DNA of 64,000 nt, from assembly GCA_022827625.1 (NCBI GenBank), contig JAJEIE010000028.1, forward strand, positions 29,004-93,003. Reading direction: 5' to 3'. The DNA comes from Candidatus Poribacteria bacterium (GTDB taxonomy: Bacteria > Poribacteria > WGA-4E > WGA-3G). Every line of letters starts with the position of its first letter. Positions within the stretch are counted from its first letter, which is position 1. The notes under the pieces were generated by a model that had not been told where the DNA came from, did no database searches, and was given only the letters and a program-made list of their open reading frames with translations. Positions 52,780 to 61,525 of this stretch are shown here, one piece after another. The position numbers and the translations under genes are program-made.

Positions 52780-53571
52780 TTAGAGCAGTGATTTCACCAT
52801 ACCGCCGTCTACTTGAATCGTTGTCCCGGTTATGTAACTTGCGCGTTCGGATGCGAGAAAAACAACCAACGCTGCGAATTCCGCGGGGTCTCCAATTCTG
52901 CCGAGTGGGATGTCTGCTGTCATCCTTTCGAGTGCCTCATCGAATGTGATCCCTGCTTCTTCCGCACGGACTGTTGCAAGCTGCTGAATACGATCGGTGA
53001 AGATAATACCCGGACAAACATTGTTGACGAGAATTTTATCTGGTGCTAACTCGGTTGCGAGAGTCTTGGCAAAGCCGATTACGCCTGTGCGTGCCATGTT
53101 CGACAACATGAGATTGTCTACAGGTTGCTTGACAGAAACAGAAGTGAGATTGATAATGCGTCCGCCGCCGCGCGCCTGCATTGTCGGGACGACAGCGCGG
53201 CAGAGGTTGATCGTGCTCATTAGGTTTAGATTAACAGCGTCTTGGTAATCCTGTGCGCCGAGGTCGTCGAACCGTCCGGCTCTGGGACCCCCAGCGTTGT
53301 TGACTAAAACATCAATACCACCGAAGTGCTGAATCGCTGTGCTAATGAGGGTTTCAACCTGCTCTGGTTGGCTAACATCGGTCGGTACCGCCAACACTTC
53401 AGAACCTGTCTGGCTACGAATGTCGTCTGCTGTTGTCTCCAGTTCGTCTTTATTTCTTGCACAGATCGTGACCTTCGCCCCTTCCTGTGCCAAGCCGAGG
53501 GCAATTGCGCGTCCCAGTCCTTTGCTTGACGCGCCTACGACTGCTATTTTATCTGTGAGTCCGAGATTCAT
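52780..53571 (-). CDS. SDR-family oxidoreductase lacking YxxxK
   Basis: 263 residues, FabG-like fold. The cofactor motif is GASSKGLGRAIA, then NNAGG, INLTSVS with the catalytic Ser, and C-terminal ASYITGTTIQVDGG. Where Tyr-x3-Lys is expected the sequence reads PVDNLMLSNMARTGVIG, so the catalytic Tyr and Lys are missing. A subgroup of SDRs has this LSN-x2-R pattern; its reaction is not known to me. The ATG follows TTAAAAA, the edge of a MITE-like repeat, with no Shine-Dalgarno. Confidence 0.85.
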   Translation of the reverse strand: MNLGLTDKIAVVGASSKGLGRAIALGLAQEGAKVTICARNKDELETTADDIRSQTGSEVLAVPTDVSQPEQVETLISTAIQHFGGIDVLVNNAGGPRAGRFDDLGAQDYQDAVNLNLMSTINLCRAVVPTMQARGGGRIINLTSVSVKQPVDNLMLSNMARTGVIGFAKTLATELAPDKILVNNVCPGIIFTDRIQQLATVRAEEAGITFDEALERMTADIPLGRIGDPAEFAALVVFLASERASYITGTTIQVDGGMVKSLL

Positions 53572-53715
53572 TTTTTAACTATAGGCTCCTGGGCATCGCT
53601 CCTCTACAGACATTTCACCCCTACGGGGTTCAGACCCGTTGAAATTGACCAGAAACCATCACGAAACGTAGTGGAGTGATGCTCAGAGGTAGATAAGCTA
53701 AAAAACGATGGTGTC
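53572..53715. repeat. MITE-like inverted-repeat element, copy 2
   Basis: The start TTTTTAACTATAGGCTCCTGG and GCATCGCTCC is matched by the reverse complement of 53680-53710 (TTTTTTAGCTTATCTACCTC and TGAGCATCACTCC). The inner block GAAATTGACCAGAAACCATC and ACGTAGTGGAGTGATGCTCAG parallels copy 1. The rest of the gap to 53879 shows no gene. Confidence 0.75.
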
Positions 53716-53879
53716 TGGTAAATCGCGAGACAACCGGGGATATGTGCGGGTTTAATGCTTTTCTCTCTGCTCCCGTTTTGACTCACTTCCATAATTTTAC
53801 GGGTCGCCGCCACAACCCCACTTTCTTGCGTTAATTATAGCACCTATTCAAGGAGATTGTCAAGGTTAATCTCAGGTCT

Positions 53880-54920
53880 CTATCGTTGGGTCTCAGGCAT
53901 AGGGACACCCCACTCTTCGGCACACTCGCGAAGCTGCTGGTAGATGGTATCGGGTAGATCAACCCCGTTTTCGAGGCGGTGTGTGCGGGAATTGACCTCA
54001 AAATCACCGGGAACTAACACCTCATCAAAGCCGGGTGCGGGTGGGATTGACTTGATGCTGTTTAAAAAGGCACGTACCCCTTTTTGGTATTCTTCAAGGG
54101 GTATGAAAGCGTTGACATCAATTACCTGCATATAGAGACCCCCCATTTGTCCAGCCTCGACGTTAAAAGTTCCTGCCAATCCACCGAGGAGACAGACGAA
54201 GAGGGAGAGCGCATAGCCTTTATGCCGCCCGAAGGCGAGGAGGTGTCCCCCATCGCGATATTCGGAAGTTTTGACGGTGGGATTGCCGTGCTTGTCAACG
54301 ACACATCCCTCTGGCAGATCACGGTTTTCGCTGTCAGCGACGTAGGTTTTGCCGTTTGCAATCATAGAGGTTGCGAAGTCGATGAGAAAGGGTCTATCGT
54401 CACCTGTGGGTACGCCGATAGCGATAGGATTTGTGCCGAGTGCGCCGACCGCGCCACCGAACGGGAGGATACGTCCGCCGCCTTTTGATCCACCACCGAC
54501 AGAGATCATACCGATACAACCCGATTCAGCGGCTTCTTGTGCATATTCACCGACTCTGCCGATATGGTTGGTATGCGTGAGTGTCGCGAAGCAGGTCCGT
54601 GTGCTTTTCGCCTTCTCGATGGCGCGACGGACGGCGTAACGCGCCGCATAATGTCCAAAACCGCGTCTGCTATCAATGTGAAGTGTGTTATCGGTTTCGC
54701 GGATGACTTCTGGTTCAGCGGCTGGACGGATACCTCCGTTCTCAATCGCCTCAAGGTAAGATGGGATACGCAGCACACCGTGTGAATCGTGCCCAGCAAG
54801 ATTGGCTTTTATCAAAATCTCGGCGACATCCTCAGCGATACGCCGTGGGGTATCCGCTGCGACAAACAGGTTTCTTGTGAACGCCTGGAGTGCCGCGGCT
54901 TCAAATATATGCCTCTTCAT
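53880..54920 (-). CDS. Ldh_2 (malate/L-lactate dehydrogenase-type) oxidoreductase, copy 1
   Basis: 346 residues of the NAD(P)-dependent malate/L-sulfolactate/ureidoglycolate dehydrogenase family, distinct from Rossmann-fold dehydrogenases. Conserved blocks: NLAGHDSHGVLRIPSYL with the catalytic His, HTNHIGRVGEYA, GALGTNPIAIGVPTG, DFATSMIANGK and GHLLAFGRHKGYALSLFVCLLGG. The substrate is a 2-hydroxy acid, identity unknown. GGAGG lies 9-10 bases before the ATG. It is 21 bases downstream of a paralogue, so the two are co-transcribed. Confidence 0.9.
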   Translation of the reverse strand: MKRHIFEAAALQAFTRNLFVAADTPRRIAEDVAEILIKANLAGHDSHGVLRIPSYLEAIENGGIRPAAEPEVIRETDNTLHIDSRRGFGHYAARYAVRRAIEKAKSTRTCFATLTHTNHIGRVGEYAQEAAESGCIGMISVGGGSKGGGRILPFGGAVGALGTNPIAIGVPTGDDRPFLIDFATSMIANGKTYVADSENRDLPEGCVVDKHGNPTVKTSEYRDGGHLLAFGRHKGYALSLFVCLLGGLAGTFNVEAGQMGGLYMQVIDVNAFIPLEEYQKGVRAFLNSIKSIPPAPGFDEVLVPGDFEVNSRTHRLENGVDLPDTIYQQLRECAEEWGVPMPETQR

Positions 54921-54941
54921 GATGAATTGCCTCCTGCAAAA

Positions 54942-56012
54942 CTACGCATAGCGCGCCTTGTCCGCCGCCTCAGTTATCTCCTCACCGATAGAAATGCCGA
55001 GTTTGTCCGCACACTCCTGGAGTTGATTGTAAATGGTATCGGGTATTTCAATACCATCGACTAACCTTTGGGTTCGGTATCGGTATTCAAAATCACCTGG
55101 AACTAACACTTCGTCAAAGCCGGGGGCGGGTGGTGTGGATTTAATGCCATCTAAGAAGGCACGTACACCTTTCTGGTATTCATCGACGGGTGTGAAGGCG
55201 TTGACATCAACGGCTTGCATGAAAATGCCGTTCATTGAACCTTGCTCCACATCAAATGTTCCTGCCAATCCACCGAGGAGGCATGTAAACATAGCGAGTG
55301 CGTAGCCTTTGTGTTTTCCGAACGTCAGGAGCGAGCCGCCATCGTAGAAATCAGCGGGTTTGACGCTCGGATTCCCGTCTTTATCAAGGATACACCCTTC
55401 AGGTAAGTCGATGCCCTTGCTTCGAGCGACCTGAATTTTTCCTTCGGCGACCATACTCGTGGCGTAATCAACGATAAACGGACTGTCATCTCCGGTGGGT
55501 ACACCGATAGCGATCGGGTTTGTTCCGAAAGCACCTTCCGCACCCCCAAAAGGCACCGTTGGTCCTCTGCCTCTACCGCCGCCACCGACAGTGATCAGCG
55601 AGATACATCCGGCTCTTGCTGCTTCTTCAGCATATTCGCCGAGACGTCCGATATGCCCGGTGTTGCGGATGCTGACAGAACAAGAGGCAGCGGTTTTTGC
55701 CTTCTCAACGGCTTTCTTGATAGACCAGCGTGAGGTGTAGTGTCCGAAGCTGCCTTGACCATCAACGCTCAAGGTATTCTTGGTCTCTTCGAGGAGTTTG
55801 GGTTCGGCTGTTGGCTTTAAGGATCCGCCATCAATGCCGCGCAAATAGGCGGGAATACGGAGTACGCCGTGGGAATCGTGTCCAGCGAGGTTGGCGTTGA
55901 GAAGGATTTCGGAGACATCCTCTGCGATGTGCCGTGCGACCCCCGCAGCAACGAATATGTTGCGTGAAATTGCGTGGAGATGCGGGGCATGAAATAGATG
56001 TGTCTTTTCCAT
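54942..56012 (-). CDS. Ldh_2 (malate/L-lactate dehydrogenase-type) oxidoreductase, copy 2
   Basis: 356 residues, paralogue of the downstream gene. Shared blocks: NLAGHDSHGVLRIPAYL, NTGHIGRLGEYAEEAA, GAFGTNPIAIGVPTG, DYATSMVAEGK and GSLLTFGKHKGYALAMFTCLLGG. The catalytic His and the nucleotide-binding Gly-rich segment are intact in both. The ATG has no Shine-Dalgarno; it follows TTAAAAAA, which continues into AATAGTT, the terminal sequence of the MITE-like family. Confidence 0.9.
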   Translation of the reverse strand: MEKTHLFHAPHLHAISRNIFVAAGVARHIAEDVSEILLNANLAGHDSHGVLRIPAYLRGIDGGSLKPTAEPKLLEETKNTLSVDGQGSFGHYTSRWSIKKAVEKAKTAASCSVSIRNTGHIGRLGEYAEEAARAGCISLITVGGGGRGRGPTVPFGGAEGAFGTNPIAIGVPTGDDSPFIVDYATSMVAEGKIQVARSKGIDLPEGCILDKDGNPSVKPADFYDGGSLLTFGKHKGYALAMFTCLLGGLAGTFDVEQGSMNGIFMQAVDVNAFTPVDEYQKGVRAFLDGIKSTPPAPGFDEVLVPGDFEYRYRTQRLVDGIEIPDTIYNQLQECADKLGISIGEEITEAADKARYA

Positions 56013-56421
56013 TTTTTTAACTATTGCTCCTGGTCTAAGAAACGCCCAAGCAAAAACCCCTCCAAATGTAAGTCTAAGACAAATTGTTCGCTAATCACTC
56101 ACAATTTCATTACGGGCAGGTTTTTGGTCAATTCGTGACTGCGTTTGCTAAAGTTGAAAGTCATAGAAGAAATATGCCCCCTATTTTATGGAATATGCTT
56201 TTTTTGTCAATAGAAAAAGAGGGCAGTAGTAGGCATTTTGTTTTCGGTTATTGGTTGTTGGTAGGGAGATCGGGGTAGATTGGGATAGTTAGGTTAGGGC
56301 GGCTGGCGGGGTTGGGAGGGAAACACCCAAGCAAAAACACCTCGCCAGCAAAGAAGCGTCGCGAGCGGGAGCTCGCTCCTACAAGAATTCTGATCTTCGC
56401 GTGAATCCACAAAACCGAACA
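56013..56421. other. 409-base gap without gene; repeat fragments
   Basis: It begins with TTTTTTTAACTATTGCTCCTGG, a fragment of the MITE-like end. It continues with low-complexity GGTTATTGGTTGTTGG text near 56248 and contains the REP-like element at 56341-56385. The 64-residue ORF listed here has no support. Confidence 0.6.
56341..56385. repeat. REP-like palindrome GTAGGAGCGA family
   Basis: Reverse strand reads TTGTAGGAGCGAGCTCCCGC then TCGCGACGCTTCTTTGCTGG. The palindrome is GCGAGC-TCCC-GCTCGC. The flanks are shared with copies at 58105-58140 and 63483-63512. Confidence 0.8.
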
Positions 56422-57888
56422 TTATTCAAAACCGATGCGGTCTGCCGCTGCAGGTGGACGTGTCGGGACTTCCTTTTTGCCCAAGACAGACTCAGGCACA
56501 TAACCGGAATAGTCAGAAATTCCGCCGTGCGTCAGGGCATAGACCACAACGTTCGTCATGAAACGATACACACCGGGTGAATAGTGGATACTACGGGTCG
56601 CGAGACTAATAGTCTCCATTGCGCACATGTAGTCACGACGGACAACAATAACAGAGAGTTTCTCACCGACGGAGATACCCTCAAGGAAGTTCCGTTTCGG
56701 TGGACGTGTGCCCCACCAGAAGACGTCGTATCCGATAGGGGGACCCCCCATTTCATAAAAGTTATTATAGATTTCATGATTGTTGGAAATTCGCTCGATA
56801 TGATAGTCAGGCATGACATAGCGCATCTGTGCGAGGAAGAGTCGTACCATAGCCTGTGCGGGGGCATTTACACCACAGTCGTCAAAGACAAGAAATCCGC
56901 CTTTTTCAACGAGGTAGCGGCGCATACCAGCGGCTTCAGTCTCGGTGAATCGACCTGCTATTTTACCAGTTCTATGCCCCTTCCCGAAAAGTTCACGAGA
57001 AAGCGCGAGGGACGGATCATGCCCTGTCATAAAGGTAAGCGGTGTTTTGAAGAGGTTAGTATCTGTGAGTTTCAACCCACCCCCTTCAACGTTCATGTCG
57101 GTTTTGATTTTGGTACGCTCGTTGAGCCACTTCGTCAATGCGTTGAGCGAAGAAGCATCAGCCCACCAGTCAGAAAGATTGTGGCGGATCCGTGCGAAAC
57201 GGAATACGCCGCGGATATCCTTACCTTTACCAATGACCCGTCCACCGGGTTCCCCCTTGGGTAGCGGTAGGACTGTGTGCTTAGAAAGGATGATGTTTTC
57301 AACGACATCATCGAGTGCGTCGCGTGCCGCACCAACGTTGTCAACCATTGCAAGCCCCGGTGGACGCTCAAAAGCGACTTTTAATTGTCCAGCGATACCC
57401 CGGAAAATCGGCTTCTCCGGAACGGACAGCATGGTTACAACGGGTGAAGAAAATGCCAAAGCATTTGGAGCATCAGCGTCCAGCGGGGCAGTACGTATTA
57501 CATCTGTCGGCACTGCTGAGTTTGATGGAACGACTCTTGGAAGGTCCAAATCAATGGGTGGATTCACTTTGATGGCTTGGTTTGAAACGCTGAGGACTGC
57601 CCGAGATTGGAAATCCGACCTGTGGACAAACATAGTTTCTACACGGGGTTGGATTTGCGTCTGTCCAATGACAGTCGCTCGGATCGGGACAGTCGGCTTA
57701 AGAACAGGTTTGAGAAGAGATCTGCCTACTATAGGTTTCGGTGGTACTTTGGGGCGGAACACTTCGATACCTATTATATCTCTAACCCGCTCCGTTTGTG
57801 TAACGAAATAAATCCCAGCAACAAGAACAATAATTACGTGAATTAACAACGCAATTATAAAAGAAGATGAGGTTACTTTGCCACGCAT
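56422..57888 (-). CDS. DUF4159 protein with TonB-like N-terminus
   Basis: 488 residues. One N-terminal membrane segment (SFIIALLIHVIIVLVAGIYFVTQ, about 8-30) is followed by a Pro/Lys-rich stretch (RPKVPPKPIVGRSLLKPVLKPTVP), as in TonB-like or energy-transducer proteins. The C-terminal DUF4159 domain (about 245-465) contains LTFMTGHDP, GGFLVFDDCGVNAPAQAM and VYRFMTNVVVYALTHGG. DUF4159 has a glutamine-amidotransferase-like fold of unknown role and is often found with DUF58/MoxR operons; the window's DUF58 gene is 45 kb away. GGAGG lies 10 bases before the ATG. Confidence 0.85.
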   Translation of the reverse strand: MRGKVTSSSFIIALLIHVIIVLVAGIYFVTQTERVRDIIGIEVFRPKVPPKPIVGRSLLKPVLKPTVPIRATVIGQTQIQPRVETMFVHRSDFQSRAVLSVSNQAIKVNPPIDLDLPRVVPSNSAVPTDVIRTAPLDADAPNALAFSSPVVTMLSVPEKPIFRGIAGQLKVAFERPPGLAMVDNVGAARDALDDVVENIILSKHTVLPLPKGEPGGRVIGKGKDIRGVFRFARIRHNLSDWWADASSLNALTKWLNERTKIKTDMNVEGGGLKLTDTNLFKTPLTFMTGHDPSLALSRELFGKGHRTGKIAGRFTETEAAGMRRYLVEKGGFLVFDDCGVNAPAQAMVRLFLAQMRYVMPDYHIERISNNHEIYNNFYEMGGPPIGYDVFWWGTRPPKRNFLEGISVGEKLSVIVVRRDYMCAMETISLATRSIHYSPGVYRFMTNVVVYALTHGGISDYSGYVPESVLGKKEVPTRPPAAADRIGFE

Positions 57889-58077
57889 TGATCTTTTACC
57901 TCCAAAGCGTAAAACTGTTGATACGAAGGTAAGCGCAATTTCCGTGCCAATGCTAAAAACGGATGGATGTGGGGGAAATCTGTGGGTTTAGCGGGTTAAG
58001 CTGCACAAAAAGGGGCATGAGACTGCACAAAAAAGGCTGTTCTTAAATCTCTATAAACGGGTTGATGTAATGTAGGA

Positions 58078-58140
58078 TCGGCGAGGTTAGGGAACCTCAC
58101 CAGCAAAGAAGCGTCGCGATTAGGAAATCGCTCCTACAGT
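58078..58140. repeat. composite REP-like element
   Basis: GGCGAGGTTAGGGAACCTCACC is joined to CAGCAAAGAAGCGTCGCGAT and TAGGAAATCGCTCCTACAG. It combines the cores seen at 43610 and 56341. The gap 57889-58148 holds nothing else. Confidence 0.8.
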
Positions 58141-58148
58141 AAGAGAAT

Positions 58149-59309
58149 CTATCCTCTGTAAAGGGTGCGCATCTGTTGGATGACTTTCGGTAACTTGGCA
58201 ATAACGGCATCGATTTCGGCTTCGGTTGTGTTTCTACCGAGCGAAAAACGGACGGTGCCTTGTGCTAATCTCGGCGGTAAGCCGAGTGCAGCAAGGACAT
58301 GTGAAGGTTCCATAGAACCAGAGGTACACGCAGAACCCGTCGAGACACAGATACCCTCCATATCTAAGCGCAAGATGAGACTTTCGCCTTCGACAGATTC
58401 AAAGGAAACATTCAGGGTGCCGGGTGCGCAGTGATCGGGATGTCCGTTGTAGTGGAGTCGATTGATGTGGGTATCCAACCCTTCACGCAAGCGGTGCGTT
58501 AATCCATTCAGATGTTTGGCATAAGCAGCCTGTTCCTGTTTGGCAAGATCGGCAGCAGCCCCAAGCCCGACAATAGCAGGGACGTTTTCAGACCCGGCGC
58601 GCCGGTTGCGTTCATGCGAACCGCCGTGGACGAGGTTGGCGAGTCGGGTGCCACGACGGATATAGAGGACACCAATGCCCTTGGGTGCGTAAATCTTGTG
58701 TCCAGAAAACGCAAGGAGATTGACACCGAGTTCCTGAACGCTCATCTCTAATTTGCCGACCGATTGCACGGCATCGGTGTGGAGTGGGATATCGTGTTCC
58801 TGTGCAACTTCGCAGATCTCTCCGAGCGGTTGGATGGTGCCGTTCTCGTTATTGACGTGCATGATGGAGATGAGGATTGTAGTATCCCGGATTGCTTCAC
58901 GGAGCTGCGCAACGCCAATCCGTCCGTATCTATCCACCGGGAGATAGGTTACCTCAAACCCGCGTTGCTCCAGATACTGACAGGTATGCAAAACGGCGTG
59001 GTGCTCCACAGACGAGGTGATGATATGGTCCCCTTTACCTCGGCTCTTTTGCAACTCGGTTAAACCTTTGATGGCGTGGTTATCTGCTTCAGTCCCGCTG
59101 CCGGTGAAAACAATCTCACTTGGACTCTTGGCACCGATGAGTTCGGCGACCTGTTCGCGTGCGGTGTCAATCGCGGTGCGTGCTTCGCGCCCGTAGGCGT
59201 GAATGCTCGAACCGTTGCCGAACGCCTCGGTGAGATAGGGCATCATGGCATCCCGGACTTCGGGACGGAGTGGAGTCGTTGCGTTGTAGTCTAAGTAGAT
59301 GCGTTGCAT
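58149..59309 (-). CDS. cysteine desulfurase (NifS/IscS type)
   Basis: PLP enzyme taking sulfur from cysteine for Fe-S clusters or thio-modification. About 386 residues. It begins MQRIYLDYNATTPLRPEVRDAM, with GNGSSIHAYGREAR, TSSVEHHAVLHTC, HTDAVQSVGK, SGHKIYAPKGIG with the PLP Lys, and CVSTGSACTSGSMEPSHVL with the active-site Cys loop. I use ATG 59309, where the family starts. The track's GTG 59345 overlaps the previous stop (GTGA) and cannot be excluded. No iscU or mnmA is adjacent. Confidence 0.93.
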   Translation of the reverse strand: MQRIYLDYNATTPLRPEVRDAMMPYLTEAFGNGSSIHAYGREARTAIDTAREQVAELIGAKSPSEIVFTGSGTEADNHAIKGLTELQKSRGKGDHIITSSVEHHAVLHTCQYLEQRGFEVTYLPVDRYGRIGVAQLREAIRDTTILISIMHVNNENGTIQPLGEICEVAQEHDIPLHTDAVQSVGKLEMSVQELGVNLLAFSGHKIYAPKGIGVLYIRRGTRLANLVHGGSHERNRRAGSENVPAIVGLGAAADLAKQEQAAYAKHLNGLTHRLREGLDTHINRLHYNGHPDHCAPGTLNVSFESVEGESLILRLDMEGICVSTGSACTSGSMEPSHVLAALGLPPRLAQGTVRFSLGRNTTEAEIDAVIAKLPKVIQQMRTLYRG

Positions 59310-59341
59310 GTTTTTTTGTGTCCGTCGCGATCTGGAGAAGA

Positions 59342-60673
59342 TCACTCATAAGTTCGGTAGTTCAGAAAGGTTATTTGATTCGGATTAATTTTAACATCTG
59401 GCACGGATTCTCGGCGGTTGACTTGCCTGTTTGCATTTAAAAATGAGAGATTAAGTGTGTGGTTGCCTGCGGGAAGCGACATCCGTACCATAAAAATTTG
59501 ATTCGGTAGTGTTTTCCACGAACGTGTATCCGCCTGTTCCGTTACAACACCCGCAAGGTTCACAAGCAGCCCTAAGGCTTCATTCTCCTTGTTCGCCTTT
59601 CGGTAGATTAAGTACTTCCCTACAGCGCGGACTAAGGTTCGTAAGAGAATGATAGGACGCTCCGCGTTGAAGGTTTCAATTGCGATGCTTTCTACATCTG
59701 CTACAAGCACGCCTCTCTTTTGATCGTTCCCTACTGCCACCTCAACACCTCCGAAGTGGGGACGATGGGAGCCGATTGTGGGTATCGCAACGCGCAGGAT
59801 ATATTCCAATTTGACATCTGCATAGGTCCTTCCTTCGCGCCCGATAAGCGTTGGCACAAACTCTTCATCCTCCACATCGTCTGTCTTGAGGATCGGAAAG
59901 GTTAAAGCCTCTTCACTTTTGGGTGGCACGTAGCCACTTTCATAAAAGAGAATCAACTCACCGGTATTCTCAGGACGCAGTGGCGGTTCACCGTATTGAT
60001 TTCGATAACGCTCAAACTCATCAGTAAATCCGAGTTTGCGAGTCAATTGCGCGAGTGAATTTCCGATGTCGTTTGGCATCTCCACACCCGTTTTTTCCCA
60101 TGCCTTTTGGTAGTACTCGGCGGCTTGCTTGTAAGAGATGTAGGCATCATTCCATTCGCCTGCTGCTTCAAAAAGCGTCCCAGAGAAGTAAGCGAGAAAC
60201 CCAGCACCGAAGAAGTCGTACTTATCATCGCTCTTGAAGTAGTCGATGAGCGCCGTAGCGCGGCGGCATTCCACCAAGGCACCGTCTAACTGACCTTGGT
60301 AGAGGTAGTTGAGTGCGCGATAGTAGTGGCTCAAAAGCCGTTCATATCGGGTTCCAGCATACGGACGCAATTTGTCGGAAGTAACCAAGGAAGTTACTTC
60401 TTTTGAAACACTCTTGGTATAGCGATCCTCTGCGATATCTCCGGCTTGATCCAACGCTGCGCTGCTCTCAGCAAAGTGGTCGGCATAATGCGCAACGAGT
60501 CCAAGTTCAAACAGAAAAGGAATATCAGAATTTTTCGGTGCGTGTTTCTGAAGATAGGTATAGGCAGCCTCTGGCTGTCCTGTCTCCAAAGGTTCTATAG
60601 CTTCTGAAAACTTATAACCCCCACACCCTATCAGTAGAGAGATAATAAGGAGGATAGGAAGTATTTTGATCAT
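59342..60673 (-). CDS. COG3014-like lipoprotein with TPR-type helices
   Basis: 443 residues. Lipoprotein signal MIKILPILLIISLLIGCGG with lipobox Cys near 17. A helical TPR-like region follows (about 25-220: AAYTYLQKH, YYRALNYLYQGQLDGALVECRRA), then a beta-rich C-terminal half. It resembles the uncharacterised COG3014 family, which commonly sits beside LpoB-like lipoproteins, as here (the next gene upstream). Probably periplasmic, anchored in the outer membrane. It overlaps a possible GTG start of the cysteine desulfurase. Confidence 0.8.
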   Translation of the reverse strand: MIKILPILLIISLLIGCGGYKFSEAIEPLETGQPEAAYTYLQKHAPKNSDIPFLFELGLVAHYADHFAESSAALDQAGDIAEDRYTKSVSKEVTSLVTSDKLRPYAGTRYERLLSHYYRALNYLYQGQLDGALVECRRATALIDYFKSDDKYDFFGAGFLAYFSGTLFEAAGEWNDAYISYKQAAEYYQKAWEKTGVEMPNDIGNSLAQLTRKLGFTDEFERYRNQYGEPPLRPENTGELILFYESGYVPPKSEEALTFPILKTDDVEDEEFVPTLIGREGRTYADVKLEYILRVAIPTIGSHRPHFGGVEVAVGNDQKRGVLVADVESIAIETFNAERPIILLRTLVRAVGKYLIYRKANKENEALGLLVNLAGVVTEQADTRSWKTLPNQIFMVRMSLPAGNHTLNLSFLNANRQVNRRESVPDVKINPNQITFLNYRTYE

Positions 60674-60762
60674 GTATTTTCGTAGTTTTTAGACGGATAA
60701 TAGTGGGCGGACACGGGAGCCCGCCCAAACACGGATCTAACGATGACGCGCTGGGATCGCCT

Positions 60763-61404
60763 CTACAGTTTAAACTTGTCGCGCCCGATAAATTTCTTAA
60801 TCTTTTTGTTTCCGATCCAGATCTTCTCGTTCGTTTCGATATTTGTGAGTGTGAGATCCGTTTGATAGAAAACAACCTGATCGCCGCCTTCACGGTCTTC
60901 GATGGTGTTGATTTCGCCCGTCATCATATAATCTGCACCGAGTTCACGTCCCATTCGTTTAATGGTTTCGAGTGCGGCAAATTCGCCCTGATCGGCGCGC
61001 TCCTCGCGAATTTCGCCACGTTCACTGGCACTGGAGACCGTCCGAACCTTGCCGGAATTGATAAATGCACGTTCAATATCGGTTATAAATGTTGCTACAG
61101 GGATATGTTCCATACTCTTATTACGGATCCCCCCAACAATCACGACGGGTTTTCCACCTGTATTTATACCGTGGTCGTTAATCCAAGGGTGGCTCAGACA
61201 ATCCCCAATAATCTCGTCGGCGACCATACGCGAATCTGTATCGTTCCAACGTCCCGACAAATCAATCGTGGTGTCAGCATCAACACGGGTGACCTGTTTA
61301 GAGGCACTGCAACCGCTGAAAGCTACTATTCCAAGCAATATGGCGAAGATTGTCAATCTATAGGGGCTATATGTGACAGTCTTAGCTGCCAGAATTTTAT
61401 ACAT
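60763..61404 (-). CDS. LpoB-like lipoprotein (penicillin-binding-protein activator family)
   Basis: 213 residues. The lipoprotein signal ends with the lipobox FSGC (Cys near 32). The mature domain matches the LpoB/COG3417 pattern: DLSGRWNDTDSRMVADEI, PVVIVGGIRNKSMEHI, GELGADYMMTGEI-like MGRELGADYMMTGEINT, and EKIWIGNKKIKKFI. In E. coli LpoB activates PBP1b from the outer membrane; whether that holds here is inference. AAGGAG stands 8 bases before the ATG. It is 89 bases upstream of the COG3014-like gene, with a small GGGCGG...CCGCCC hairpin in the gap (60701-60724). Confidence 0.85.
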   Translation of the reverse strand: MYKILAAKTVTYSPYRLTIFAILLGIVAFSGCSASKQVTRVDADTTIDLSGRWNDTDSRMVADEIIGDCLSHPWINDHGINTGGKPVVIVGGIRNKSMEHIPVATFITDIERAFINSGKVRTVSSASERGEIREERADQGEFAALETIKRMGRELGADYMMTGEINTIEDREGGDQVVFYQTDLTLTNIETNEKIWIGNKKIKKFIGRDKFKL

Positions 61405-61424
61405 TAGGAGTGCTCCTTGCTGTA

Positions 61425-61523
61425 AGAGTCAATTTTCGGGTATCGGTTTTCAGTGAAAGCAGGTTTTCAGGCGTATTAAACTGCTTTTAACCGACAACTG
61501 ACAACTGAAAACCGATAACTCAT
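61425..61523. repeat. palindromic repeat, family 1-like copy E
   Basis: GGGTATCGGTTTTCAGTGAAAGCAG and CTGCTTTTAACCGACAACTGACAACTGAAAACCGATAAC form a long imperfect hairpin in the thrS-lpoB-like gap. Confidence 0.6.
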
Positions 61524-61525
61524 CA

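Noticed and set aside
56084-56278. 64-residue ORF in the gap after the Ldh_2 genes
   Set aside because: Low-complexity text made from repeat fragments, with no ribosome site.
59310-59345. GTG 59345 as start of the cysteine desulfurase
   Set aside because: The extra 12 residues (MIFSRSRRTQKN) are not family-like and lack a ribosome site, although the GTGA overlap makes coupling possible; kept as an alternative.
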